Source: Pelargonium cotyledonis
Taxonomy: Eukaryota; Streptophyta; Magnoliopsida; Geraniales; Geraniaceae
Assembly (NCBI GenBank): GCA_036897625.1
Contig: JAYMTA010001176.1
Span: 1-21,359, forward strand
Reading direction: 5' to 3'
Length of the DNA stretch: 21,359 nucleotides
Part shown: in pieces, positions 1-8,658 of the stretch
Layout: the number at the start of each line of letters is the position of its first letter
Numbering within the stretch: position 1 is the first letter of the stretch
The notes under the pieces: model-generated
Told to the model about the DNA's origin: nothing
Database searches by the model: none
What the model saw: only the letters and a program-made list of their open reading frames with translations
Made by a program: the position numbers and the translations under genes

Positions 1-519
1 TCACAAGACATGGGCTCACCTAAGTCCATGGTAAGTGAAGACTAAGTTCACACACATGAGCAACATGTCCAAGACCAAGAATCCCAACATCCTAAAAGGG
101 CTAGAGAAAGACATGCAATCAAGTAAGCTATTTGGGCTTCTAAAGCCAAAATGGGCTAGATGGGCGTCATTTCTTCACCGGCCAATCATGTCACTACAAG
201 TTGTGCAAGGTGGTAAGAAACTTCTAGAAATACCCCACTCTTCCATAGGGAAAGGAGTTCACAATCTCATTTCATTTTCAGAGCTTCTCTCTCTAAAAGC
301 TTTCTACCCAAGTTCTTCGTTCCTTTGGTGTGTTTCCTTCCACAGGTTACAAGTTCAAAGACTCAAGAAAAATTACCTAAGCTGGGAAATTGGACACTTG
401 GACTCTAGGATAGAAAACCTTTACTTTGGAAAAGAAGAAACACAACAACAATTGCAGCAACAACAATTCTCTTAACTAAGTGTGATCATGTTAACCAAAA
501 AGTCAAAACAAGCACATCC
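1..519 (+). repeat. 5' LTR (3' part) of layer 1 Ty3/gypsy element
   Basis: This is the downstream part of an LTR whose beginning lies outside the window. Its sequence aligns along its whole length with three other copies, at about 7990-8599, 15500-16096 and 20290-20870, and is closest to the last one. Shared landmarks include the block GAGCAACATGTCCAAGACCA near 58, a pyrimidine-rich stretch near 285 and GTGTGATC near 481. A TATA-like element is present at 225-232 but reads TAGAAATA, one change from the TATAAATA of the layer 3 LTRs, so this promoter is probably weakened. The LTR ends near ACATCC at 519, where the copy at 20870 has the usual terminal CA. It is followed four bases later by a decayed primer-binding site, which shows that it is a 5' LTR. 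The open frame at 35-475 is most likely chance. Confidence 0.8.
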
Positions 520-523
520 GTTT

Positions 524-541
524 TGGTTGCATTACTAGGAA
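524..541 (+). other. Decayed primer-binding site, tRNA-Asp type
   Basis: The 18 bases TGGTTGCATTACTAGGAA match the plant tRNA-Asp primer-binding site TGGCGCCGTTGCCGGGGA at 10 positions. Six of the eight differences are C-to-T or G-to-A. The spacing of four bases from the LTR end is the same as at the layer 3 site (8604). The tRNA-Asp assignment is from general knowledge of plant gypsy elements and is an inference because so many bases have changed. Confidence 0.5.
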
Positions 542-582
542 ACATTTGAAAGCCACGTTCCCTAATCGCCCGACGACAACAC

Positions 583-584
<2 letters not shown>

Positions 585-622
<38 letters not shown>
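585..622 (+). repeat. (CT)19 microsatellite just before gag start
   Basis: This is an uninterrupted run of 19 CT units ending two bases before the ATG at 624, in the untranslated leader of the layer 1 gag gene. The layer 3 leader does not have such a run at the matching place (before 8659), so the expansion is private to this copy. Confidence 0.95.
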
Positions 623-623
<1 letters not shown>

Positions 624-625
<2 letters not shown>

Positions 626-2546
626 GGCTGCTACTAAACGCAAGAGAGTCCTGACAATGCTCATGTGCACTCAGGCCCCAGCCACCGGGCCAATGATGAG
701 ATTTTTCCTCCCTCAGCTAACCCTGCTACTTCTAGGCTCAAGGTCACTGCTCCAGCCCATTCAGCACAAGAAAAGCTGGGAGATAGAATCAACCCTCACA
801 CAAAGCGAGTGGAAGAGACAAGAGAGCAAATTGAGGAAGAGCACAACAATGAGCTCCCAGACTTGCGTGAGCACCTAGAGCGTAACAGGTCCAACTCTGC
901 AAACTGGACCATTGGCAGTCCTCAAGTCCTAGTAGCCCCCCAGGGCGTAGATTTAGCACATCTTGGTGACAACCCTCTCTTGGCAGGCCTCACAAATGCC
1001 ATGAGAGCCTTCACTAACAAGTTCTATAAAGTATTGCGTGCCACCTTGGTCTCCCCAACACATGTTGCTCCAGCAGCCCCAGCAGCTCATGGTGTGCATC
1101 CACCTCCTCCATGGCTCAGGTCCGGGGCACAGGAATGGATGTACCCCCTTGCCTGTGGATTATACGCCACCCAGCTCTAGTCTATCAAGATTCTCGAGCT
1201 CGTGATGGGCACCTAGCTTGTTCCTCCCAAAGGAACCTAGTCTTTGCTAGGGTTACACGCCATGATGGAAGGCCCCGGCCTCCCATTCGTGAGGAAAGCT
1301 ATGGACACACTAAGGCACTTGGCCAGCGAGACAATTACACTCACCATCAAGACCTCTAGGAGTCTACCACTTATGACACAATTGAAATTCCACACCAAAG
1401 GGCTAGAAGATATGAGCCACCTCTCCCCTAAGCTAGGAGAGTAGGTGACTCACAAGATCTAGTAAGGCCAAGGGATGAGAGACCAACCCTCCTAGCTCTC
1501 CAAGAAAAAGTCCAGCCCCTAAGGATCCAAATGGCTTCTTCAGCTGCAGCTACTCAAGCACCCACGGTGCCCACAGTAAACAGCCCTCTAAGTCTGGCCC
1601 TGCGAGCGGTCCCCATGAATCCTGGGATTCGCTTCCAGTACATAACTTACGAAGGTCTCACGATGGCAATAGAGCATGCTACGTGCTTTGAACTCAAGCT
1701 AAGTTGGAAAACCAATTGCTATGCTACACGCTGCAAGATCTTTGCTTGCACTCTTGTGGGTCAAGCCCAGGAATGGTATCGGGAACTCCCAGATGGATGC
1801 ATCACCTCCTAGGAGGTCTTCAAATACATGTTTCTTAAAAAAAATATCTTAGCAGAGCGAGTATCTAAGCTCCAAATCTCTTTGATTAATGTGAGGCAAA
1901 GGCCTAATGAAACACTTAAAGAATACATTGAGCGCTTTTGCGAGGCTGAACGTGAATGTGAAGTCTCTACTGGAAGTGAGATGGTGATGGCCACCTTCAG
2001 GGTAGGGGTCACCAACCCTTTTATACAAGTTGCCTTTGCCACAACCCAGCCTAAGACTTGGGAAGAAATGTTAAACATCGCCTACAATCATGTGGCAGCT
2101 GAGGATGTTCTAACCAAGCAATCCAATGCTCTGGAGAAAGTTACGTAGGAACTTCTAAGAAAAACTACCAAGGGAGCAATAAAGGAAACGCTAAAGCCTA
2201 TGATGCTGTCCTTGTGCTCTAGCCAAGAGGCCTTAAGGTCACCTCCTTAGAGGAGCGCCATACCCCTCTCACCACCACCTACCAGGAGGTGTATGATTAC
2301 ATGTTGGCAAATAAGGGATTTAGGCCTCCAACTGTCACTCCAGGAAAAACATAAGGAATTAAGCCCAATGACTATTTCACTCTTCACAAATGCTATGGAC
2401 ATGATATTGAAGATTGTCTCTACCTCACATAATAGGTAGAACATCTGCTAAGCAGGGGTAGTCTAGCCAAATTCAAAGCTAATGGTCAAGCAGGCTAGAA
2501 GAGAGGAAATGATGGAAGAAATAGAGGCAGTGGAAGAGACTGCAGC
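624..2546 (+). pseudogene. gag: gag pseudogene of layer 1 element
   Basis: Gag is the structural protein that packages element RNA into virus-like particles. The likely start is ATG 624, giving a lysine/arginine-rich N-terminus (MAATKRKRV). A one-base shift near 655 moves the reading frame to 665-1180, which contains a charged, coiled-coil-like stretch (EETREQIEEEHNNELPDLRE). The frame changes again near 1111 and then stays open to 2148 except for stops at 1357, 1429 and 1810. The retrotransposon gag domain (PF03732-like) lies at about 1640-2000, with the motifs WYRELP and LINVRQRPNETLKEYIERF. After another shift, a zinc-knuckle relic (HKCYGHDIEDC) occurs near 2384-2416 and leads into the protease frame with several more stops. 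The layer 3 gag aligns with it segment by segment. It cannot make a full protein. Confidence 0.8.
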
Positions 2547-3875
2547 ATGAATAAGGTAAACAACACTCCTTATGGAGCTAATGTCATAAACATGATCCAA
2601 GAGCAAAAAATCTCCATCTCCCAGGTGCGAGCAAAAGTTTGTCCCTTGAATCGTACTAAGTACGTTCCCGCTGTTCCCAATGTTGAGCCTTACAAAATTG
2701 ATTGGTCTAAGACCATATTTTTCCAAAAATCAGAGCTAGACCCAAAATCCTTAAGGAGGGAACCTCTAGTCCTCTCAGCTTACATCCCAAACACATGTGT
2801 GGAAAGAGTTTTCATAGACAATGGAAGCCAGGTCAATATACTTTACTGGAATGCCTTCACTCAGCTGAGGTTTAAGAAAAGCTCGCTACGAGATTTCAAA
2901 GGTGTATTGATGGTTTTCAATGATACCATCACAAGTGTGAAAGGTTCGCTCACTCTTCCAGTCATGTTGGGAGAAGGAATGAAAGAGAAGACACACAATT
3001 GCGAGTTTATTGTCATAGATATTCCTTCTAATCATAATGCAATCTTCGGACGCCCATTAATTGATGAGTTCAAAATGGTCCCTTCTGGTCTTCACCAAAG
3101 GGTCAAGTTTCCAATGAAATATGGAATCACAGTAGTAATTGTAAGTTCTAGAAAAGTATGGGAACACCTGGTGAAGCAAGGACCAGGTAAGAGCAATATT
3201 AGTCACATCTACCCATCGCACGATCTCAAAGCCCTAATAGGTGGAAATGCGAAAGCTCAGCAACCTCCCACCATTGCACCCAAAGAAGTGTCACTTGCCC
3301 TGGGAGATCAAACCAAAGAGCCTCATATGCGTCAAGGCAAAAATGACAAGAGAGTAGTGGGTTATGAGACCCAAGAGAATGGAAAAGGCCTAGAAGTAGG
3401 CCACTCACCTGTTAAGAGGACTAAATCAGCGCTTGTACATGTTATCTCCTTAGTTGAAGCAAAAAAGACTTTAGGACAAGCCTCTCAAGGCTCATTCTCC
3501 TTGATTTCAAGATAGTTTGCAAGGGGGAAATCTAATTTCTCTCCTAGCTCTAGTAAGGCACCCCTCCTTCACCCAGGATATTTTGTCAAGCCCTCTGATC
3601 CTATCACTCCTCAACCTCCAACTAAGGAAAGCGTTAAGGCAAATGACAACATTCTAAAAATCATTGGAGGTGATGGGGATGACCCAGAGGAAGAGGAAAA
3701 GGCGGAAATGGATAGGGAAGTTGAGGAAGAAGCTGAAAAAGTTTGCACTTGCCAAGTCAGCGTAAAGCTAGAAGACTTCGACCTTAGAGTCTAGGAGGTG
3801 CGCCCTGAAGTTGGAAGTGAAACTGAAGACCTCATTCTTTATGAGTCTAACCCTGAAAAGCTCACTATGATTCAC
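2547..3875 (+). pseudogene. Retroviral-type aspartic protease and linker, layer 1 pol
   Basis: The family cleaves the Gag-Pol polyprotein. The longest open stretch is 322 codons (2547-3515). An active-site-like motif FIDNGSQVNILY has its aspartate at residue 91, and the later conserved block IFGRP is at residues 166-170, followed by KFPMKYG near residue 190. The usual plant Tat-clade form is D-G-G-S, so the asparagine after the aspartate is a deviation. After the TAG at 3513 the same frame stays readable to about 3870, broken by TAG 3792. It contains a serine-rich piece (FSPSSSKAP, near 3537-3563) and an acidic piece (DDPEEEEKAEMDREVEEEAE, near 3678-3737). The serine-rich piece is important because the layer 3 homologue is expanded into an array at 10803. 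The Tat/Ogre assignment rests on motif style only. Confidence 0.75.
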
Positions 3876-4200
3876 AAGAACTTGTCTCCTTACCAAAGGA
3901 AAAGTTCATTGCCCTCCTGAAGGCCAATGTGGATGTGTTCGCTTGGGTTCCAGCTGACATGCCTGGCATTGATCCTTCTGTCGCTGAGCACAAGCTAGAC
4001 ATCATTCCAAGATCTATCCTTGTCAAGCAACGCATGAGGAACTAATCCAAGGAAAAAGAGATAGCCATCAATGAAGAATTCCAGAAATTGCTGAAAGCTG
4101 GGTTCATAAGAGATATAAAATATACCGACTGGCTTGAAAGTGTAGTCATGGTTCCCAAAGCTTTAGGAAAATAGCGTATGTGTGTTGACTTCACCAACCA
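3876..4200 (+). pseudogene. N-terminal reverse transcriptase fragment, layer 1 pol
   Basis: This frame, shifted relative to the protease, encodes the region leading into gypsy reverse transcriptase: VDVFAWVPADMPGIDPSV near 3930-3983, then LLKAGFIRDI near 4089-4118 and the start of the RT palm (RMCVDFTN) near 4174-4197. Stops occur at the TAA in RMRN-stop near 4042 and at the TAG near 4173, where the family normally has tryptophan. Homology ends within a few codons of VDFTN. The catalytic YXDD block, RNase H and integrase are all absent from the window. The break at about 4200 is therefore a deletion or recombination joint, not a natural gene end. Confidence 0.8.
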
Positions 4201-4222
4201 TTCCTTTGTTCGTATTTTATAC

Positions 4223-4239
4223 TAGTTTGGGGGGTGGTA
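4223..4239 (+). other. Polypurine-tract-like G run before LTR at 4240
   Basis: AGTTTGGGGGGTGGTA lies directly in front of TGATAACT, the LTR start. The same arrangement, GTTTGGGGGGTT then TGATAACT, is seen at 18584. A polypurine tract primes plus-strand synthesis and is expected only before a 3' LTR. An imperfect 17-base direct repeat (4211-4227 and 4248-4264, both around ATTTTATAC) flanks it. Confidence 0.55.
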
Positions 4240-4536
4240 TGATAACTCATATTTTATACGAGTTATCCGACCCTATATCATACTAAAACTAGCATTTTAG
4301 TGCATTTTTATCTCTTGTTTGGGCCTAATTGTGGTTATTTGGACTTATTATTCATTTCTTGGCCCATTCAAGGGTGTTAGTTTACTTTTTGTGTTTTTAG
4401 CTTATTTTTATTAGTTTTAGTGTATATTTTATCCATTTTTGCCTCTTTTACGTGCGCTCAGTGTTTATGACGAGTTTCAGATATTTTGGAGCGCACCGGA
4501 TAGCAGGAGAGGACCAAAAGGACCAAAATCAGCAAA

Positions 4537-4569
4537 AGTCAAACCTGGTCAACGGTCAACAAAAGTCAA
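4537..4569 (-). promoter_or_regulatory. Cluster of four W-box motifs
   Basis: The W-box core TTGAC(C/T), bound by plant WRKY factors, appears on the minus strand four times in 33 bases: AGTCAA at 4537, GGTCAA at 4547 and 4554, and AGTCAA at 4564. They lie about 270-300 bases upstream of the TATA-like element at 4837, in the U3 part of the LTR. The motif count is direct; a role in stress-induced transcription is inferred from the family of binding factors. Confidence 0.45.
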
Positions 4570-4587
4570 CAGATGTCAAAGTGGCTG

Positions 4588-4734
4588 AGCACCGTGGCAT
4601 TGGAGCTGAGCGCCGCGGTGCCCAAAGAGTGACGTCACTAGGGTTTCAAGGGGCCATCTTTTACGCGTTGATTTGGTCAGCGCCGTCACTTGGAGCTGAG
4701 CGCCGCAGCGTTAGCGCTAGGCGCCGTGGCGCCC
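4588..4734. repeat. GC-rich palindromic motif block in LTR
   Basis: Five related CpG-rich motifs occur here: GAGCACCGTGGCA near 4588, GAGCGCCGCGGTGCC near 4608, AGCGCCGTCA near 4678, GAGCGCCGCAGCG near 4698 and GCGCTAGGCGCCGTGGCGCC near 4714. The phrase TTGGAGCTGAGCGCCGC is repeated at about 4600 and 4689. The other layer 2 LTR has matching motifs at about 18905 and 18982. They stand out against AT-rich surroundings. Confidence 0.65.
4630..4637. promoter_or_regulatory. TGACGTCA bZIP-type palindrome
   Basis: This is a perfect 8-base TGACGTCA site, a classic bZIP/TGA-factor element, between the GC-rich motifs and about 200 bases upstream of the TATA-like box. It could be chance, but its position in U3 beside the W-box cluster is suitable for a promoter site. 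Confidence 0.4.
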
Positions 4735-4836
4735 GTACAAATCAACCTATTAATTGAAGATCAATCACAATCTCCAAGATTTTAGGAATATCTCAGCATT
4801 GATGGCTAAGATCTTCCAAGTCAAGCTCTCCAAGCC

Positions 4837-4844
4837 TCTAAATA
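4837..4844 (+). promoter_or_regulatory. TATA-like element of left layer 2 LTR
   Basis: TCTAAATA followed by GAGG lies where the other layer 2 LTR has TATAAATAGAAGG (19014). By position it would be the core promoter, with transcription starting roughly 30 bases downstream. The first bases are changed from the consensus. Confidence 0.5.
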
Positions 4845-5969
4845 GAGGCCTTTGGCCTCATTTCTATCCATCCAAGAAGAGAGAGTGGAGAGTGTTAGTT
4901 TAGATTGGGAGCTAGTTGGGGTATTGGGGAGGCTCAATGGAGTCTCCTCTTCCACCCACGTGGAGCACCGTAGCAGTGAGTCGAGTGGTGATAGCGTTCG
5001 ACTCTTCTCTTGTGTATGCCGTACGTTATTAGTTTTGGTTTATCTATTTGTACTTAACAATGTTCTTCATCTATAAGAATGTTTAGTTATTTCATTTGAA
5101 TTATATAATTTTGCTTTATTGTCTACGATTGAGAATGTTATCCCAATAATGGATAATCGTGCATTTGATTGCAATTATTAGTTTATTTTGATTATTGTTT
5201 ATTCGCAAGAGCCTCGGTGTTACAGTGATCTGCCAAGCCCAAAGCTTGCGCGTGGAGTACGTACCCGTAAGCATGATCTCAGTACGAGCGTTACCCTGAC
5301 CATGGAAACGACTTGTGTGGATCGGATCATTATATAGGGAGATACCGTTTGCTGGCTAATGCATCTAGGGCCCCCTATGTCCCAAATAGCACTGGATGCA
5401 AAGCTAAAGTGAAAGACAATTGTTAGATTACATTGATCGTTGCTTAATCCCAAGCTTCACGGTATTATAATGATCCGCCGAGGTAGTAGCCGTGTAGCTA
5501 TGGTATTCAATGATCGATTAATTTATCATTGTGTGCGCCTATGTATTAACTGAGGATGGCGTATTCACTTTAAGTCTTGGGAAAGCCTCACGAAGGATAC
5601 CTGAGTACAAGAGCGAGTGTGGACAACACGTGGGACAACGTGGCTTAACAATGCTCATTTGATACTTTTAATTGTTGTACCAAATCACTTGCATGATTTC
5701 CATTACCCACTTGCATTTCCTCTATTCCCTTTCTTCATGGATCATTTGTATATACTTATTTTAATTTATTTTTATTTGTTCTATCTCTATCACACATAAA
5801 TGCTTTTTAGAGTAGAACCGCCTTTAGATTAGAACGACTATTCATAGTTACCTTAGTCCCAGTGGATTCCATAACTCGGACTCATCAGTTAGTCCTATAT
5901 TACTTGTGCGACCTTGGTAAACTTGCCGAGCGATGTATTGATTTATTCGACGTACTAAAAATCGCACCA

Positions 5970-6297
5970 ATCATTCTTATGAACAAAAAGAGCAGCAACT
6001 ACATCAGTTTGAAGGATTAAAACCCACAAAAACCTCTCACCCAAACTTCACTTTTCTTCTTCCTGAAACCACTTTCCACCATTGTTGCACCTTGAAAGCT
6101 TGAAGGAAGGTCTTCTCTACACTTAATTAGGTAAAAGGTTGTTCTTTTATCTTAATTTCGTGCTCCGCTGCTAGTATAGGATCTGGATTGGTGATTATTT
6201 TGGTAGCATTTCTGTTTTTGAAATTGATTCATCTTTGGCTATAAACCAATTTTTTTTTTAAAAACCCAAAAGTTGCGATATGAGACACTCGTTGAGG
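5970..6297 (+). other. Untranslated leader before split PF20167-like gene
   Basis: No coding potential is visible. The stretch is rich in pyrimidines (CTCACCCAAACTTCACTTTT near 6035) and includes a run of T then A near 6250-6264. It links the end of the LTR at 5969 to the gene start at 6298. A search by eye for a TGGCGCCGTTG-type primer site after 5969 found none. Confidence 0.5.
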
Positions 6298-6701
6298 ATG
6301 GCAAGGGGTCCGAGAACGAGGTTTTCAAACTCTCACTCTGACCTCATCACCTTGTTGTCCTCTTCTTCTTCGAGGGGATGGGATAGTGAGCCGGAAACTT
6401 TAATAGAGGAGTATTCGAGCGAGGCATCGTCAAGGAAGGTGGGATCTCAAGGTCGAGCCCCTCGTGATGATCCAGAGCACCCTGTTACTTTTGATGGCGG
6501 TAATGGTGGAGTGGCTGAAGAAAAGGAGGTAGCCCAGCTGCCAATTCCCATCTTTAACCCATAAGTCTTCTTATCGAAACGAGCATTCCAATACCATGAG
6601 AGACTTATTGCTCATAACAGAAAACCTATTGTTAAAAGGGGTTTCTCATGGCATGAAGGAATGGTGTTGACTTTTGAGGCCCAAATTCAAGCATTGTAGT
6701 G
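6298..6701 (+). pseudogene. PF20167-like plant transposon protein, N-terminal part
   Basis: The preferred start is ATG 6298 (MARGPRTRF), although an in-frame ATG at 6280 would add six residues. A serine-rich low-complexity N-terminus is followed by an acidic stretch. After an in-frame TAA near 6562 the same frame continues with FLSKRAFQYHERLIAHNRKP and KRGFSWHEGM, which resembles the opening of the PF20167 domain (an F-S-x-x-A-x-x-x-Y block, then an E/K-R-G-F block). The frame is cut at 6701 by the start of the layer 3 LTR, and the rest of the protein resumes at 16097. The molecular function of this family is unknown; it is carried by plant retroelements. Family recognition is by memory of the motif pattern. 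Confidence 0.65.
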
Positions 6702-6842
6702 TGATGCTACCCAAAAAATCATAAGTCTTTTAATGATTCACAAGACGCCATGTAACAGGTCCGAAATGTTCGGGTTGCCTGATCTAGGTCACCCGACCCG
6801 GGTCCGACCTAAGTCGAGAGTGCTCCGACCCGCCTGGGCTAG

Positions 6843-7277
6843 CTCTCCAACCTCCAGTCTACCAGGCCTAGCTCTTTAAGCTCCTGTCTGCTGGGCCTTG
6901 CTCTCCAAGCTCCAGCTTGCCAGGCCTAGCTCTCCAAGCTCCTGCCTGCCAGGCATAGCTCTCCATGATCCTGTCTGCCTGGCCTTGCTCTCCAAGCTCC
7001 AGCCTGCCAAACCTAGCTCTCTAAGCTCCAGCCTGCCAAGCCTAGCTCTCCAAGCTCCTGCTTATGAAGCCTAGCTCTCCAAGCTCTTGCATGTCTAACC
7101 TAGCTCTCCAAGTTTCTACGTGCTTGGCCTAGCTCTCCAAGTTCCTGCCTGCATGACCTAGCTCTCTAAGGTCTTGCCTGCCAGGCCTAACTCTCCAAGT
7201 TTCTGCATTCTTGGCCTAACTTTTCAAGCTCCTACCTTCCAGGCCTAGCTCTCCAGCCCCGCCCTCTAGGCCTAGCA
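6843..7277. repeat. 29-bp minisatellite, 15 copies, in 5' LTR
   Basis: The repeat phase marker CTCTCC or a close variant begins at 6843, 6872, 6901, 6930, 6959, 6988, 7017, 7046, 7075, 7104, 7133, 7162, 7191, 7220 and 7249, exactly 29 bases apart every time. Each unit holds TAGCTCTCCAAGCTCC followed by TGCCTGCCAGGCC, with base substitutions but no insertions or deletions. Confidence 0.95.
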
Positions 7278-7417
7278 CGCAGGCAAAATCCCAGAAATTC
7301 CACTAAGTATGAAAAACTTCTCTAGAAAGCCATATTACTCCCAAAATGCCTCAAAAACGCTCCAAATAATATTTTCTAGAGGTTTGGGGTCAATTATGGG
7401 CTCAAAAATGGCTTCAT

Positions 7418-7562
7418 TAGTGAAATAGAACTAAAGCTATACCTCTAGTAGTGAAACAGGACAAAAGTTGTCCTTTTGACAGCAAAATAGGATTAAAGCT
7501 GTCCCATAGTCAGCAAAACGCGGATAAAGCTGTCCCCATGCAAAAACAGGATTGGAGTTGTC
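7418..7562. repeat. Roughly 31-bp tandem array, 5 copies, in 5' LTR
   Basis: Units of about 27-33 bases follow the pattern CAGCAAAACAGGATTAAAG then CTGTCCC, seen near 7420, 7450, 7482, 7513 and 7542. The matching array in the 3' LTR lies at about 14935-15080. Confidence 0.75.
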
Positions 7563-7672
7563 CATGACAATTGTCGAGTCAATTATGTCAAAATGCTGCG
7601 TCAATTGTGTCAAAATGTCGGGGCAATTGTGCCAAAATGCCGCGGCAATTTTTTCAAATGTCGCGGTATTTT
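7563..7672. repeat. 22-bp tandem array in 5' LTR
   Basis: About five copies of a 22-base unit, TCAAAATGCCGCGGCAATTG plus two bases, end at AAATGTCGCGG. Units contain the near-palindrome CCGCGG. The 3' LTR carries the counterpart at about 15080-15170, with one fewer unit. Confidence 0.75.
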
Positions 7673-8227
7673 GCCTGTCCCAGCCCAATCTGTGTGTTTG
7701 GCCTCCAATTGTCTCTCGGGTGATTCCCATCGACCTCAGATGAAATATGACAGTTCTAGACACTATTACAAGGCTAATCCAAGACCTAGACATCAAGCTT
7801 CTATGAGCGAAAGCCTAAAAACCCATGCATTACGAAGCACAAGCTAACAAAAGGCCTAGCAAGCATGCTAGCCTCAAGGGCACGCATCCTCTATGCTTCC
7901 AAGCACTCATGACTATGCCTCTCATGGTACTAGCTCACTAAGAGTCTTGGCAAGCTCAAAACACACTTCCATGCACCAATGGCTAAGCTTGCAAAACATG
8001 GGCTCACCAAAGGACATAGCAAGTTCATGACAAGTCAAGACCAAGTCCATACGCAAGAGCAACATGTCCAAGACGAAAAAGCCCAACATCTTAAATGGGC
8101 TAAGAAATGGCATGAAATCAAGTGAGCCATTTGGCCTTCTAAGAGCCAAATGAACTAAGATGGGTTTCAATTCTTTACCGACCAATCACGTCGCAATAAG
8201 TGGCGCAAGGTGGTGGTAAGGTTTCCC

Positions 8228-8235
8228 TATAAATA
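8228..8235 (+). promoter_or_regulatory. TATA box of layer 3 5' LTR
   Basis: TATAAATA within CCCTATAAATACC is the core promoter candidate, with transcription expected to start about 30 bases downstream near 8260. The same box is intact at 15748, reads TATAAGTA at 20517 and TAGAAATA at 225. The aligned position in four LTR copies supports the call. Confidence 0.75.
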
Positions 8236-8603
8236 CCTCCCTCTTCCAAAGGGAAAGGGGTTCAAAAACTTTGGGTTCGCAATTTCACTTCTCATTTCAT
8301 TTGAGAGTTTCTCTCTCTAAAACCTTTCTCTCTCTAGAAAAGGTTAGAGTTCACCAAAGAAGGACTTTCAAGCCTGAGGCAAAGTCTTGGTAACACATCC
8401 CCAGGTGCTTCATTCGTTCGGTGTGTTATCCTTACGCAGGTGACAGGTTCCAAGACTCCAGGTAAGCAAACAAGCTAAGGAAATTGGACACTTGAACTTT
8501 AGGCTAGAAACCTTGACTTGGAAAAGAAGAAGCACATGGAAAACAAATTCTCTTAGCTAAGTGTGATCGCGTTGGCCGAAAGTCAAAACGAGCACATTAG
8601 TTT

Positions 8604-8621
8604 TCGTTCCATTGAAAACCA
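8604..8621 (+). other. Decayed primer-binding site of layer 3
   Basis: TCGTTCCATTGAAAACCA sits four bases after the LTR end, like the layer 1 site at 524. It keeps 9 of 18 bases of the tRNA-Asp-type site and would not be recognised alone. Alignment to layer 1 is what identifies it. Confidence 0.4.
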
Positions 8622-8658
8622 CGATCCCCTAACTATCGTACGACAAGTGGATACACGC

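Larger units (their letters stand above)
4240..5969 (+). repeat. LTR of layer 2 type, left copy (TGATAACT family)
   Basis: The LTR starts TGATAACTC and ends near ATCGCACCA. Its layout parallels the LTR at 18596-20151: an AT-rich first third, GC-rich palindromic motifs, a TATA-like box, then a long region containing GAGGATGG near 5553 and GGATTCCATAACTCGGACT near 5865, which matches the other copy near 20081. The start of the two LTRs is about 70% alike by eye over 45 bases, and much of the rest is lower. No intact primer-binding site follows 5969. It could be the 5' LTR of the split gene's element, or the 3' LTR of another member whose body was lost at 4200. Open frames inside (4452, 4852, 5220, 5617) show no family signal. 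Confidence 0.7.
6702..8599 (+). repeat. 5' LTR of layer 3 element
   Basis: The LTR is 1898 bp, starting TGATGCTACCC and ending CACATTA, where the expected terminal CA has become TA. In order it holds a unique head to about 6840, a 29-bp minisatellite (6843-7277), a spacer, a roughly 31-bp array (7418-7562), a 22-bp array (7563-7672), a TATA box (8228), and an R-U5 region shared with the layer 1 LTRs from about 7860 onwards. It is about 234 bp longer than the 3' LTR, mostly because of seven extra 29-bp units. The antisense open frames at 7437 and 7922 come from repeats and LTR sequence and show no protein family. Confidence 0.85.

Noticed and set aside
4956-4963. Perfect G-box palindrome CCACGTGG
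   Set aside because: It lies downstream of the TATA-like box in transcribed sequence, has no match in the other LTR, and one 8-base site is weak evidence.
4452-5076. Open frames of 101 and 74 codons in the left layer 2 LTR
   Set aside because: They cover the GC motif block and the TATA-like element, have no counterpart in the other LTR and no recognisable motif.
7437-7796. 119-codon antisense frame in the 5' LTR
   Set aside because: It overlaps two tandem arrays, and its counterpart in the 3' LTR (15125-15316) is much shorter and broken.
7922-8185. Antisense open frame of about 87 codons, with a similar one at 15442-15690
   Set aside because: Both lie in homologous LTR sequence, so similarity is expected by descent. 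The layer 1-type LTRs have a stop in the same frame, and no protein family or start context supports it.
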